Assembly (NCBI GenBank): GCA_026874595.1
Contig: CM049312.1
Location: 55,805,429 to 55,869,428 of the forward strand
Direction: 5' to 3'
Length of the DNA: 64,000 bases
From: Sipunculus nudus
Lineage: Eukaryota > Annelida > Sipuncula > Golfingiida > Sipunculidae
Within the stretch, counting starts at the first letter, position 1. Every line of letters starts with the position of its first letter. Below are positions 34,295 to 46,233 of this stretch, in pieces. The notes under the pieces are model-generated. The model was not told the DNA's origin. It did not search any database and saw nothing but the letters and a program-made list of their open reading frames with translations. A program made the translations under genes and the position numbers.

Positions 34295-36230
34295 ATAGAT
34301 CCTCCAGACTCCACCATCTTTTTTTGGGGGGGCGGGGGGTGGGGGTGGGGGGGGGGCATCGTTCTTTTTAGTCAAGCTCAACAGAGTTTCCAACTGCTAT
34401 TGACTTTTCATAAAGACTCAAGCTTTTCCTTTGTGGGCTCACAATATCCCGCACGTAACACACGTGCGCGATCCATTTTTGGCGCAGTCCCCTGAATGAG
34501 TCATAAACTTTACTAATTTCCAAATCAAAATTAGAATAATTCAGTTTTAATTTTTTTTCACAGAAGGTAGAGTCGTAACGTCTTACTTTCCTTTCTGATC
34601 ACTATTTTCAAATGTAAAATAAATATTCCTGCCTTTTAAAGGCCAAATAAGCTGCAGCTCTAAACATATGGCTCCTGCCCGAGTGCAACCGACTTTGACC
34701 AAGAACCCTTTAAAAACTTCTTTTTATAACAGTGTGTAAATACAAAATCAAGGCATAACATCAGTGTTGTGTTATGATGTGTCCATGCATAGTTTCTGTA
34801 TTTCTGATACATATGTACTGCCGACAAATATTTAGACCTATATAGGCCCGTCAGGCCTTGAATTATTAATCATTACAAATTACGTAATATTATTCTAATA
34901 ATAATTCAATAAGCACTGTGCGTCCATGGCCGAGCGGCTTTCGTATAAATATGAAGCCGGGATTCCCATGGCCTAGACTGCACCCCGCAGTTAACCTGAT
35001 ACTGGTACTTACACCACAGACAAATAGGAAACCCTGTCCCATGCATGGAGGCAATAATACTAAATATATATGCATTTCCTCTTCATGGTATGCTTAGATC
35101 TTACTTTGTATACATTGTCGTCGTGATGCGTGATACTTTGCGAAATTCGATCAGTACTGGAACGTTATAGTAAATATAATGGGTAACACAGGTTAATCCA
35201 TATATACATGTACATATTTAGAAATGCATGTCAGTTTGATTCAGTTTAAAGGTAGCATTCCAAATGCATGTCCGTATATACAGCACGTTTGCGTATATGC
35301 AGCTAAGAACCGCACCCATTATATTCTCTCAGAGGGATGGAATGCATGCTAGCTTTGAAGTATTTAGAGTAAGGAAAGAATAAACAATTCCAAGTCTCGG
35401 CTTGGAAAAAAATTATGGCTTGTGTCAGTTTCATAGAGACCCTGGAGGCCGCAGTACATACCAGCATGAACATATATAACCAAAATAGGCCTAAACATGC
35501 ATGTGAAAAGTGTGTGTGTGTGCATGGGGGAGTGCATATGGGATTTTGAATGCTCCAGTAGTATCATAATAGCGGAAATGATAAATATTGGGGTGTGTGG
35601 GGGGGGGGGGGGGGGGGGTGTCCGGTTTATAGTCACTATTTTCTCCTGAAACACCTGTATAAATAGTCCATTCTACATTGGTCTAATATTGACCCCCCCC
35701 TCCCCCGACCATTTTGCTTAGCCCAAAATAAATATGATGTACCGGTAGCGGTATTATATACATATTAATAGCGTTAGGCGAATTTTGTAATTTTGTAATT
35801 TTATGTATCTCCTCTGATACCACCGTACGGATTGCCGTGGTTTTCGACATACATATGCTCCGGGTTTGTCCGAAGAGATTCCACTAACTTTTATTTGCAA
35901 TATTTGCGTATTACGTGCATAATTTTTTATTTCAATATTTGATCCCTCGCGGGCGCCTCTTTTCTTTTTGTCTTCGGGCCCGGTAACACAATGGCCATAG
36001 TGTGTGATGGCGGGACAGAGTTTTACTCCGGGGCCCTATCTGGGGTTTTCCTACATTCGCGGTCACCGGCCAGAAACATTCCCCATCGGCAATCCCTTCT
36101 AAAAAGGGGAATCTTTGAAAGATCTCTTTTGCAGGCCTTCCTGTGACAGGGCGGTCGCATGAAGAAGGCTCTTCACAGGACCTGATATGCTTGATTGCAC
36201 ATCTAGCGGGTCGCAGGAAATCATGCTGGT
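34295..36230. other. No gene seen; poly-G tracts and a short repeat
   Basis: Contains G-rich tract 34326-34356 and a 20-G run at 35599-35618. The block GATACCACCGTACGG near 35818 recurs near 36782. A GC-rich segment 35940-36225 is open on the minus strand for about 95 codons but has no ATG and no family I know. It abuts the MITE at 36233. Confidence 0.35.
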
Positions 36231-36232
36231 TT

Positions 36233-36475
36233 AGCCAAAAAAAAGGTATGGTTCTCAGGCATTTTTTTTTAGAAACCTTTGCAGGCGGGCGATATTTTAC
36301 CTTTGTTTTGTATGTTTCGATAAAAATGTCATATGATTAGGGAAAAGCATGAAAATAACAGAATTGTTTTGCTAAACAGCCGAAAGCACTACATAACAAA
36401 GAAAATCTGATTTAAATATGTTGGGGGGGGGGGATTAATGCGGCGGTGCCTGAAAACAATACCTTTTATTTTTTA
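36233..36475 (+). mobile_element. Harbinger-like MITE, copy 2, internally deleted
   Basis: Same left end as 23949 (AGCCAAAA..., GGTATGGTTCTCAGGCA) and the same middle (TTTCGATAAAAATGTCA, GGGAAAAGCATGAAAATAAC). About 90 bp of the right half is missing and replaced by an 11-G run. The right end is worn (CGGCGGTGCCTGA). Confidence 0.85.
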
Positions 36476-36987
36476 TTTATTTAATTTTAACCTTATACAG
36501 CGCACGATGTCCAGGGCCTTGCATGCGATTGAGGTCCTCGACAATTATTCACCAACACATGTAGGCTTATTATATATGTAGCTTCTGTAAAGAAAATGTT
36601 GTCCAAATTCACGTCGTGGATGGTACAGTGTGTTCTTTACACGTGTGGATTGGAAAAAATGTTCAAAGCGCTGTTCCAAAAGATTTTTTATCCTCAACAC
36701 CATACAAATAATGGATCTATATATTAAAAGAGTACCGCGATTTGTGTGATTTTGCTTATCTCCGGATTTTCGCCGGATTTCCGATACCACCGTACGGTTT
36801 GTCGTGTTCGCCCCAAACCGTGCGTAGCACGGGTAATTGCTCGTATAGTATATTTTTCGCTTAACAGTAAGAACCAAGCCCGGCATAAAGTGACCCAGCT
36901 TAATAACCCCCCCCCCCCCCCCCGGGATGAATAGGCTATATCTGAATTATCTTCCGGTATACTTAGGTACTATATGTAGTATTTACA

Positions 36988-39900
36988 CAGTGGCGTATCT
37001 CTAAATTATTGGGGTGGGGGGGGGGGGCGAACTACATAAATGCTGTTGCTGAGCAGCCGCAACGAGGGCGCCAAGCGCCCGAGGGGGGGGGGGGGTAGGT
37101 GTGGAACTGCCCCTCCCACGGTGTGGAGAATTTTTAAAAATATATGGTAAAAGTTGGCTTCTCCTGCAACCTGAGGAGACAATTTTATTATAAAAACTTG
37201 GCTCCAAATTACATCATAATTATCAATATCCATAAAATATATTCAATTTCTACAGTAAACATTTTTCATCCATTTTCCCCAGCAAACATCAATCTGATGA
37301 TGTTAAAGTAAGACAAACACTAGCATATATTTCTTTACTGTCACATTGTTGAATTGCTTACTACTGAGGACATTGACAAAAGGTTCCAAAATAGTTTTTT
37401 CTTCTCTCATTCCTGGAAACAAAATCCTTGGCAATTTCAAGCAAGTTAACCTTGCCTGTGTCATCTTTGTGTACATGCAGTACCATCGATTGTTTAGCCT
37501 TTCTTGTGTCATTGATGAACGCAGGTACCTTTTGACCCGCCTCAGACTTGAAAAATGATCTCTCTGCAGTTGCAGTGGTTACAGGGATAGTCATATACAG
37601 ACGGATGAGCTTATCAACTTGAGAGAACAGCTTCACATTTGTTGATAGGAGCATGTCAGCAATCGTTGTAACGTTTGTTACTTTCTTCAGTACTCGGAAC
37701 CCTGTGCAGTTCTCCTTCCTCTCTTGCACAAAATCTGGGAAAATCATGATTTCTCTCTTAAGTTTCTTGAAATCTATTCCTTTTCCACTGTACATTCAAC
37801 CAAAGAATCTGGGATGGTTATCTCCTTTTCCATGGTATTAGTGGCATTTCCTATGTCCAAGAGAAGTGACTCAAAATCGGCTGCTATCTGAATTCCCTTC
37901 TGGTCAAGGCGCCTTTCAATTTCATTATACACGAGGTCAATTGCTTCAAAGTACTAGACTTTGAAATACTGCTCCACGGTGAATTCTGCAGGATCTGATC
38001 CCTCATCATAACAACGTGGACGCTTCCTGTATCTTGGGAGTTTGGGCTCTTCGACCTTGTCTGGGGCACATTCATGTATTTTCCTGAAGAAACTTTGGAA
38101 AGTGTTGTCTGTTCTTTTATTCTCAAGATAGTTCCTGGCATTTTGGGCATACTTCGTTGCCTCTTGCAGTGTTGAACTCTTGTACTGTAGTTGCTTAGAA
38201 AGCTCTTCTGTTCCACTAAAGATCAGCTGGGCCAGACACAGTCCAAAATATGTGCTGAACTGAGCCATGTTGTCTGCAATTCCACCTACCTGATCACCAT
38301 ATTTATCACGTGTTTTGGCGTGTACTTCATCCAGAGTTACCAAAATGGCGTCATAGTAGGCAAGAACAGCTTCTATGGCCTCATTCCTGACGGTCCACCT
38401 TGTAGAGCAAAGGGATTTTATTCCCACTGCTTCACCAGAAATATCATTCTTATATCTTTCAAAGAGAGCTGATCTTTTGGGTAACAATTTTATCAGTCTG
38501 GCTAGTTCTGTACACACTTCCAGTGCCTTCCGTAATGGTACACATTCTTTCACAGCATCCTGCAGGCAAAGGTTCAAGGAATGAGCAAAGCAGTTGACTG
38601 CCAAAGCATAAGACTCCTCGGCCTGTAGTGTTTTGCCACCCCACTTACATGTCCCATCATATTGGCAGCACCATCATATGCCTGGCCACGGCATTTTGAC
38701 AGAGATAAACCATAACGAGTAATGGCATAATTGATCATCATAAACAAAGTCTGCGCATCTTTATTAGGTACTGTGGCCATCCCAACAAAATCTTTATGTA
38801 TCATATATTCATCATCCACCTATCGGAGGGCAAACTGACAGCTGTTCAGCATTGGACACATCCCGTGCTTCATCTGCAATTATGGCATACCAGGTATTCT
38901 TGATTTTTCCGATTATATCTCGCAGGGACTTAAGACCCATCATTGAAATCAACTCATTTGTTATCTCAGGAGAGAGGTACTTGTCATAATTTAGCCACTC
39001 AGCTAGACTTGGCACATCCTCCCTCCTTAGTTTCAGAATTTGCAACATGTTGGCCTCTTCTTCCTTGTGTCCACGGAAGGCCAACCCTTGTCTTGCCAGT
39101 GTCCTAATGGTTGACAGGGTTTTGAGAAGATTTGTCCGTCGTCGCTTCTAGTTGATTTTAGTTGGTCACTCACTTGTTCATGGACAGATGATTCATCTTT
39201 CTTTTTCCTGTTGTAATTGTCAACTGCTTTCCTGTGGCTTGCTAATTTCTCATGAGTTTCAAATTTTTCAATGGCCTCCTTCCAATTGTAAAACCTAGAG
39301 TCTGTTAATGTATCTTCAGCCTTTTTTATTAGCGTACGCACATGTTGCTGCCTTGCACATCTACAGTTGAGGCAGAAGGCCTTGTAACGTTTTGTGCAGA
39401 GGGATATCCAACAGAACTTGTCGAACCACTCGGCCTTAAATACTCCGGACTCGTTCTTTTACCGGTCTGCCTTTTAGTTTTTAGCAAAGTGTTTGCATCC
39501 CTAGGTTGTTGTGGGTCCTCAGAGCGACAACACTCTTCATTACAAGTAGCAGCATCATTCATATCAGGACCAGTCACATCCTCTGTTTTGTTGGAAGCAG
39601 CACAAATGTCCCGGCAGTCATTTGCATCCACCCTGGAGCCTTCTGCAGTTTCACCTGAATTCATTGTTTCTGGCCTCTGGCTCTGTTCTTCCTGATTACT
39701 GGTAGGGAAATAAAAATAAAAACTTAAAAAATAGTTAAAGGATTGAGGAACTAAGGGCCACTAACTACCTCACGCCACAATATGGTATCAGCTATAGAAG
39801 CTATATGTAACCAACATGAGGTATCGTAAAGTGCAGATTATAATATTAATATCACGGAGTAACAAAAAATTTTGATTCATAAATGTGCACAGGGATTTCC

Positions 39901-40676
39901 ATTTTGATTTTTCGATAGTGATAGATCCATGGTAAACCCGATCGTTATATTAAAATTAATGCATAATCATCGTTCCTTCCTTGCACTGCCACCAGTGTAT
40001 ATAAAATACATAAATTCCCTTATAAAAAAAGCAAATGATTTAAAACCCAATATTTAATACAGTATTAAACGGCTATGAACAATGTTGTGTAGCATATTAT
40101 CCAATCAATAAATTTGAACGCATTGTGATATATTTATATTAAATAAGCCAAAACTACTTTTCATACATGTATCTAGTTGAGCATGATTAAATGGACCATT
40201 TTCCATAATCTTTATTTTCATACTTCATCTGCTTGAAGAACCTAGCTATGCTAATTTTGTTTCTTCTTTCTGGAGGTTTGGGATTCTTATTGCTGTCCAT
40301 TGCTACTACCAGTGCTGGAACAGAAGTGGCTTAAAACTTAGAGTACGTGTGATGTTTGCAGTGGTTACCACTCAGCACAGCTTAGTCCAACCAGCATGCA
40401 TCCTGTTCATGTGCAAGTCCAGCCTCCGGCTACATAGGCCAGGGCAATTAGTATATCATATGTATCTGGTTGAGGGGGAAATGTCTTCTGCTGTGAGACT
40501 TGTCTGTTTAATGGGTTCCTAAGGTTAATTAAATTGCTTCATTTCTGATTATTTGGATGGGGGGGGGGGGGGGGGGGGGTGGCGAAAATATACTCCTGCC
40601 CCCCCCCCCCCCATATTCCAATAATGGGGGGGGGGGGGCAAGCGCCCCCCTTGCCCCTCTTGTTCCTATGCCCCTG
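36988..40676 (-). mobile_element. hAT transposon, ZMYM/TTF type, full length but inactive
   Basis: The left end CAGTGGCGTATCT and the inverted right end CAGGGGCATAGG are the short TIRs typical of this hAT group. Both subterminal zones carry poly-G/poly-C tracts and GCGCC.AGCGCC or CAAGCGCCCC palindromes (37013-37095, 40559-40640). The transposase lies between them on the minus strand. The flanking 8-mers (36980-36987 and 40677-40684) do not match, so no target duplication can be shown. Confidence 0.75.
37361..40300 (-). pseudogene. hAT-family transposase (zinc finger MYM-type 1-like), broken
   Basis: A probable first exon runs from ATG 40300 (MDSNKNPKPPERRNKISIAR...) to a GTATGA donor at 40223. 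A CCCTACCAG acceptor before 39698 restores phase. Exon 2 then holds a serine/acid-rich stretch, a TTF/BED-like finger (WFDKFCWISL...C..C, in a shifted frame near 39440-39340) and NWKEAIEKFETHEKLASHRK (39280). A DUF4371-like core follows: ISMMGLKSLRDIIGKIKNTW, IIADEARDVSN, CRGQAYDGAANMMG and CFAHSLNLCLQDAVKE. The C-terminal hAT dimerisation segment is LIRLYMTIPVTTATAERSF near 37620. Frameshifts lie near 39440, 39080, 38820 and 38610, and there is a stop at 37954. Transposition catalysis is therefore lost. The intron is inference from phase and splice consensus. Confidence 0.85.
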
Positions 40677-40756
40677 TTAAATAATACAGGTCTACCGCAT
40701 GTTTAGACAACCTACCCTACCGGTGGCATATGCTATATATATAGGCCTAAGCCAGG

Positions 40757-40758
<2 letters not shown>

Positions 40759-40822
<64 letters not shown>
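40759..40822. repeat. (AT)n microsatellite
   Basis: About 32 AT units. Confidence 0.98.
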
Positions 40823-40827
<5 letters not shown>

Positions 40828-40829
40828 GT

Positions 40830-41370
40830 CCATCTCTTTATTATTTACTTTATATAAAGTTAACAATAAAGAGATATAGAACATAATTACGTCCATCCAA
40901 CAGGTCTTGCATTGGACAATAGGGTCCAGAGATGGACCACCCTATATACCGGCTGCCTATAAATATGGTTATGATCATACGAGATAAACATATGGTGGGA
41001 AAGAAACACAGGCCAATGTAAACTCCAGACATGCCAAACTGCACATTTACCCAAAGTCTCGCGCTCTCACGCAATTGTATTAAGTTTGTTTGAATACAGG
41101 TGGGTCTTGGATGACTTCCGGAAATTTTCAGTTTTTCCAAGCAATTAGTCGATCCTCCTTTGATGTTCCACGTGGCTCTTGACTGCCACTATACGCTCTA
41201 AACACAGCGCGTTAATTACCTCCTGGTGACCTTCCACTCAGCGAATACCTGAGCATAGCGTAAACGCTGCTTATGGAGCGTAGACTGTTACTACCACGAG
41301 ATTGAAATCTCACGCACTGTGAGTCCGCCAACTTGGCATCTCTGAATATCAATCGTAATGACAGTGCGGT
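40830..41370. other. No gene seen
   Basis: Mixed composition; frames are short and without resemblance. Confidence 0.4.
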
Positions 41371-41378
41371 GCTACACG

Positions 41379-41894
41379 CAGTTGCGTAAATTTATCTTCA
41401 AGGGGGGGAGGGTGCTCGCGACTTATTTTAAACACACACACAAACACACACTGTACATATATATCAACATATATATATATATATATATATAAATATACAC
41501 AAATATTTATCGATATATATATAAACCTTTTTTATTGTCTGTATAAAACATTTAAATATATCACAATTTTAAAAAGTATAAGGTTTTATTAGAAAATGAG
41601 GTATCAGTTTCCAGTATATGTTAGGCTAAATTTTCTTTTCAGGTTTAGGTATAAAATATTTCATATTAAAATAAGAAATTAAACTGAAGTGCATAATTCT
41701 GATTATGATATATTTCATTTCCAATATATAAATATATTATTCTCTGAATTTCAGCGGGGGTACGTGATTACATAGATCATCCCCCCTTGCAAAAAAAAGT
41801 GGGGGTATATATTCCCCCATACCCCCCCCCCCCCCCCCATCTATTGAAGCCCCCCATTCCCCCCCCCCCTCCTCCCCCCATATTGATCCCCTAT
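41379..41894. mobile_element. Small hAT-like element with 8-bp target duplication
   Basis: GCTACACG occurs exactly at 41371-41378 and 41895-41902. The left end inside it is CAGTTGCGTAAATTT followed by GGGGGGG. The right part is C-rich (17 C at 41822-41838) and ends CCCCTAT. This matches the CAGTGGCGTA.../poly-G style of the hAT at 36988, though the final bases of the right TIR are worn. Non-coding; contains an AT run near 41468-41490. Confidence 0.6.
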
Positions 41895-43689
41895 GCTACA
41901 CGTCCGAACGGTTCACAAGCCATGTCACAACTAGCCTACTTTTATATAGCCTTACTCCACGTGGAACATCAAAGGAACGCGGGAAATACACCCGTTAACA
42001 TTTGGAACAGCCCTCAGCACACCTGGACCAAATTGACCAATGAGAACCCCTGAATCGAGGTTTACTATGTTGACCTAGTTTTGAGGTAACTGGGTCACGC
42101 AGAGGTATCAGGTTAGGTCTGAGGACAGCTAAAGCTCTCATACAGGCCTCATCGTGTATACCGCGTCCCGGTACACCGTGATCAGCTAAGGTAAGTGTAT
42201 TATCAGCTGGTGATGTACAAGTCGTACCTTTATCTGTCATTATGTGCGTTGATACGTTAATCTCAGTCCAAGTTTGCGGCGGGAGAGATTATGACAGTTC
42301 AACTTAGATGTACAGTCATGTTTAAATACATTTGCAGCGTATCGATCTAGCAATGGTAGCATTAAGTTAATTAAATTTACTCCAGCCCAGCGTATTTTTT
42401 TTCGTGATATCGCGTTTTTACGCTGCGATAATATTTATTCCAACGCCTCATTGTCTTCATGCATCTTAAATTATATGAGGTGTCACATAAATTATTGCAT
42501 TTTTCATTTGTTCCCTAATTTCTGAATTTGAAAAATCACCCTATAATGATTAATGACCCAAGAGTCAATATTACAGGAGGTTTTTCGTGAATCTGTGTTC
42601 TAACTAGCAGCCTGCAGCGACAAAACATCTTGCACCATTAACAGAGATTATTTTGTTACCTCCCAATATATATAGGGATAAATGGTATTTGATCACGATA
42701 CAATTGTATTTTTGGAAAAGGCAGTTTAATTATCAGTAATTGAGTTTCACAAATGGGGTGACATTAAAACTACCTCACCATGGCAAAGTATAATATTTTC
42801 AGTACAACTGTAACATATTGGCAACTGTAAGTGCATTTTACTTTTGTCCGAGAAGACACAGGTCATATTGCTCATAACCACCATGACAGATTATGTATAT
42901 ATAGCAGCGCCAATGCTTTGTGTACTGGTCGTGTAAAGTGAGAATTTATGCAATTAGCTTGTCATAACAAAATTTTGACTTAAAAAATGAGATACCTGAA
43001 ATACTGTACTTTTATAAACACAGATCATACTGAGCTTAGAATGCCACTCTAGTGCATATATTGGGTGGTGACTAAAATGTACTCTTAGATATATTTATCA
43101 TTTTAGTTACCCTTTGTGGCTAGGTTCTCGCAACATATAGACACAGAAAAACATGCACACTGTGTAGAGACAAACTTAAGTATATTTATGTCATCCAAAT
43201 TAAACTATATCTATATAGATTTTATATAGGCTGAGGCTCGATAAGAAGTACAATCAACATGACAGCCTCTTAAAAACTTCTCATTAAATAAAAGATCATA
43301 TTTTGCTCCCTCTGAATTCCCGCTCCAGCTCATTAACACAACAGTAAGGCTGGTAAACATCATTTCAGTACATCTTAATTATTTGAAAATTGAAGTTGTC
43401 AGATGATTTCCATCAACTTTTTATTCACAATTAAAGACACAATCCTTGTCATATAACTTAAAAGGGCTGGGCTGAGTATATGAATGTTCTTTGGCTGGTG
43501 GCCAGCTGTCCTGCCAGCTTTCTTACAACTCTGATGCGTGATGGTATACCAGGTACAATAGGTCTTTTTGTTCATCAAGGGAGTGTTCCTTTTTATGTAT
43601 CAACTTCAGATCAAATTTTATTTTTCTCATTTAAGGTAATTTTCAAAATTAAGGTAAAATATTTACTGTAAGATATATTTTAGAACATA

Positions 43690-43725
43690 CGACTGTTGTG
43701 CAGATATTAATCTGCACGGCAGTCG
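43690..43725. other. 16-bp-stem hairpin with ATTA loop
   Basis: CGACTGTTGTGCAGAT, ATTA, then ATCTGCACGGCAGTCG. As RNA all 16 positions pair if two U-G wobbles are counted. Too short for a usual pre-miRNA; function unknown. Confidence 0.5.
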
Positions 43726-44449
43726 TGCAGATAGAAGGACACTACCTTCATATATAACCCTAATATAAAGTAAAATATTCCTGTGTTCTGTTCCTTGCAA
43801 ATCATATTTTCAGCTTTATGGATCTTTATGGCAGTATATTTTTTTTTATGTCATCCAAAGTGAATGTCATTATTGACATGTATTATTTGAAATTTGAAGT
43901 TGGCAGGTGATTTTTGTCAGCTTTACATTCACAAATATGCCTATTGTGTAAACCTGAATAAAACAATCCATAAAATTTTATATCTGTCTATCATGCTAAT
44001 GAATTAAGTGCTGCAGTGAACATTCCATAGATGGTGCTAAACAGTTGATTTAAATGAAGTAAAATCCCAAGGATCCATATCGCAGCCTATTACCTGGTGC
44101 TGCCACTACCAGCCAAGAGAGGTTCAGGTCAAGCCGACTTTGTGATCACTGTATAAGGAGTGAAATCCAGAATGACAACTTGTAGAATTTTAAAGGCCGG
44201 GTGTGACACACTTAGCTTCTGCACAGTACCTTGCCCCCACACTCACCCTGGGTACATACTTGCAGTGTACCTCCATTGTCATTGTCAAATCACATGGGAT
44301 GCTGTGTCTGTGACCTTATACCAATGAAAAGGTAATGTGATATGCCTCAATGCAAATGATGCCCCCAGCTATAATGAGGATGCGCTCAGTTAAAGAAGGT
44401 AGATGAATAAGGGAAAAGGGAAATTTAAATTATAAAGGATATAGATCTA

Positions 44450-44658
44450 TATTTGGACATTTAAATTAAAACAGATGAAGATATTTTTATATGTGGACAT
44501 TTAAATTTAAGGTATTAGATTACGATATATAGTCATTATAAAGATTTATGGACTATATATGGACTATATGGACTTTTGTTTTAAAAAAATACATAGATTT
44601 ATAGATATATGGACATTTGAATTAAAAAGGATTTAGATATATATATGTATATATATAT

Positions 44659-44689
<31 letters not shown>

Positions 44690-44720
44690 TGGACATTTAA
44701 ATAAAAAAGGATAATGTTTT
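44450..44720. repeat. Degenerate minisatellite around GGACATTTAAATTAAAA
   Basis: The motif recurs near 44455, 44497, 44618 and 44692 with TATA-rich spacers and a GA-rich run at 44656-44690. Confidence 0.65.
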
Positions 44721-45959
44721 ATGTAGGACGGAGCAGGTCAGTGAAATCTAAAATTAATGTTTATGATAAAACGGGTTACCTTAATTGCCTTTGGGCACAG
44801 TTCATTTTAATATAAGATGTTGCAACATTATTTTGTATGGTGATTTTGATATGGAAGTTTTTTACTCAACTGGAAAAGTACAATTTCAGTTTCAGAAGGC
44901 TTCAAAATTTGATGATCATAATGCCTAAGTTGCCCAGCAGGCTAGCACACAGTTACCAGTACAAGAGGAAATACCCATTTTTTAAAACTAATATGTTTCA
45001 TTCTTGTTTTTGTTTGACTGGTTACCTCGGGATTAATAATATATCTTTTCATGGCTGAGAGCTGACCTTCCCTGGATTCATACAATACAGTGGTGTATTA
45101 ACTGGTGAATTAAGTGACTATACACATGTACCTGTGTACACAACTGACTTTCATTTACATATTTGTATATTGAGCAAACTTGAGTGTTGCTCTGGCCTGC
45201 TTATGTTTAAATATGCTAAAACTTGAAATATCCATTCCCAATAATGCAAGCCTCCACTATGTGCGCTGCTCCACAACCTGTTTTTCATTCACTTATTGGC
45301 CTATATTTCAAAACAGTTGTTGCATATGTTCCCCAACAAGTGTTTGCATTCACTTATTTGGTCCATAATCCCATGTTCAATTGGGCATATGAGACCACAT
45401 TTCTGAATATTCCTGGAATTCCTACCTTGATAGGGTCATTGATCCAGATCATGAGCCAGACTCGCACACCAAAATATAGTCAATTCTTCATTGGCCCATT
45501 CCCAAAATGCCCTAAAAATTTCATGGGATTCCTTTCATGATTGTGAGAGTTATGTTGTGAACACACAGACACGAACAGGAATGAATGCATGTACCCTCCA
45601 GACAGTGGCAATAAAAAGGTGATGGGTCTACAAAGTATATGGTCAGAGTTGCTGCAGTTTAAGACCTCATAAACTTTGGCTGTGGAGGGTTGGACTAAGC
45701 CTCATACAAAAAAAAATATGACTTATTTTAAAATTTTATTATGGTGACAATGTACCTTGGCCCTAAATTAATAATGCAGTGTTAATTGTAGTAGATAAAC
45801 AAGCCGCAAAATCTATATTTCTTGTACTGATCATCAGAAACTGATGTTTGCTGGCTACTTATGTGGAAATAGATTATGTCATTACAATAAGTGCATACAT
45901 ACTCTACATAATGAAAAATCCAGGGAATAATCAGGAACCTGCATAAATTACAGTGTGTC

Positions 45960-46233
45960 ATTAGAATGAATAAATAATTAAATAATGATTTATCTTATAT
46001 AGCATTAAACCACATGTGCTCTAAAATGCTTAACACCCATGGTAATACACATAAATACCATTGCTGAATAGATAATCTATAGGAAAACTTAAAATATAAA
46101 ATAGAAAATACTGAAAACTATGATGTACATGTATCACTAAAATTCACATGGTTATTGAATTAAAATTAATAGATAAAGATGGTAAAAATTTACATACAAT
46201 CATATATATTTCTTTATCAAAAGATGTGTTTTC
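45960..46233 (+). repeat. Older dispersed repeat, left part, split by family A
   Basis: The stretch TTATATAGCATTAAACCACA to AAAGATGTGTTTTCAG appears to continue at 50223 (TTCCATAATCTAGGCCCTGA, AAAGCTCATTCC). Together they have the order of a repeat type I know from animal genomes (a tail-like AGCGC-type start, then a 'length/Ttccat' block). There is no intact copy in the window, so the join is inferred. Confidence 0.4.

Larger units (their letters stand above)
41903..45960. other. No supported gene in 4 kb
   Basis: A minus frame 41995-42240 begins with an ATG and has gene-like composition, but no family and no clear splice donor. It could be a small first exon. The hairpin at 43690 and the minisatellite at 44450 are listed separately. 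The rest is AT-rich without features. Confidence 0.4.

Noticed and set aside
34913-34975. tRNA-like A box TGGCCGAGCGG with a possible B box 35 bases on
   Set aside because: The B box (GCCGGGATTCC) is poor and no cloverleaf can be drawn; at most a SINE trace.
37001-37233. Proline-rich minus-strand frames
   Set aside because: Produced by poly-G tracts in the hAT left end.
36980-40684. 8-bp target duplication of the large hAT
   Set aside because: Flanking 8-mers TATTTACA and TTAAATAA do not match.
41995-42240. Minus-strand 81-codon frame as a first exon
   Set aside because: Gene-like composition, but no recognised family and no good donor; kept only as a remark.
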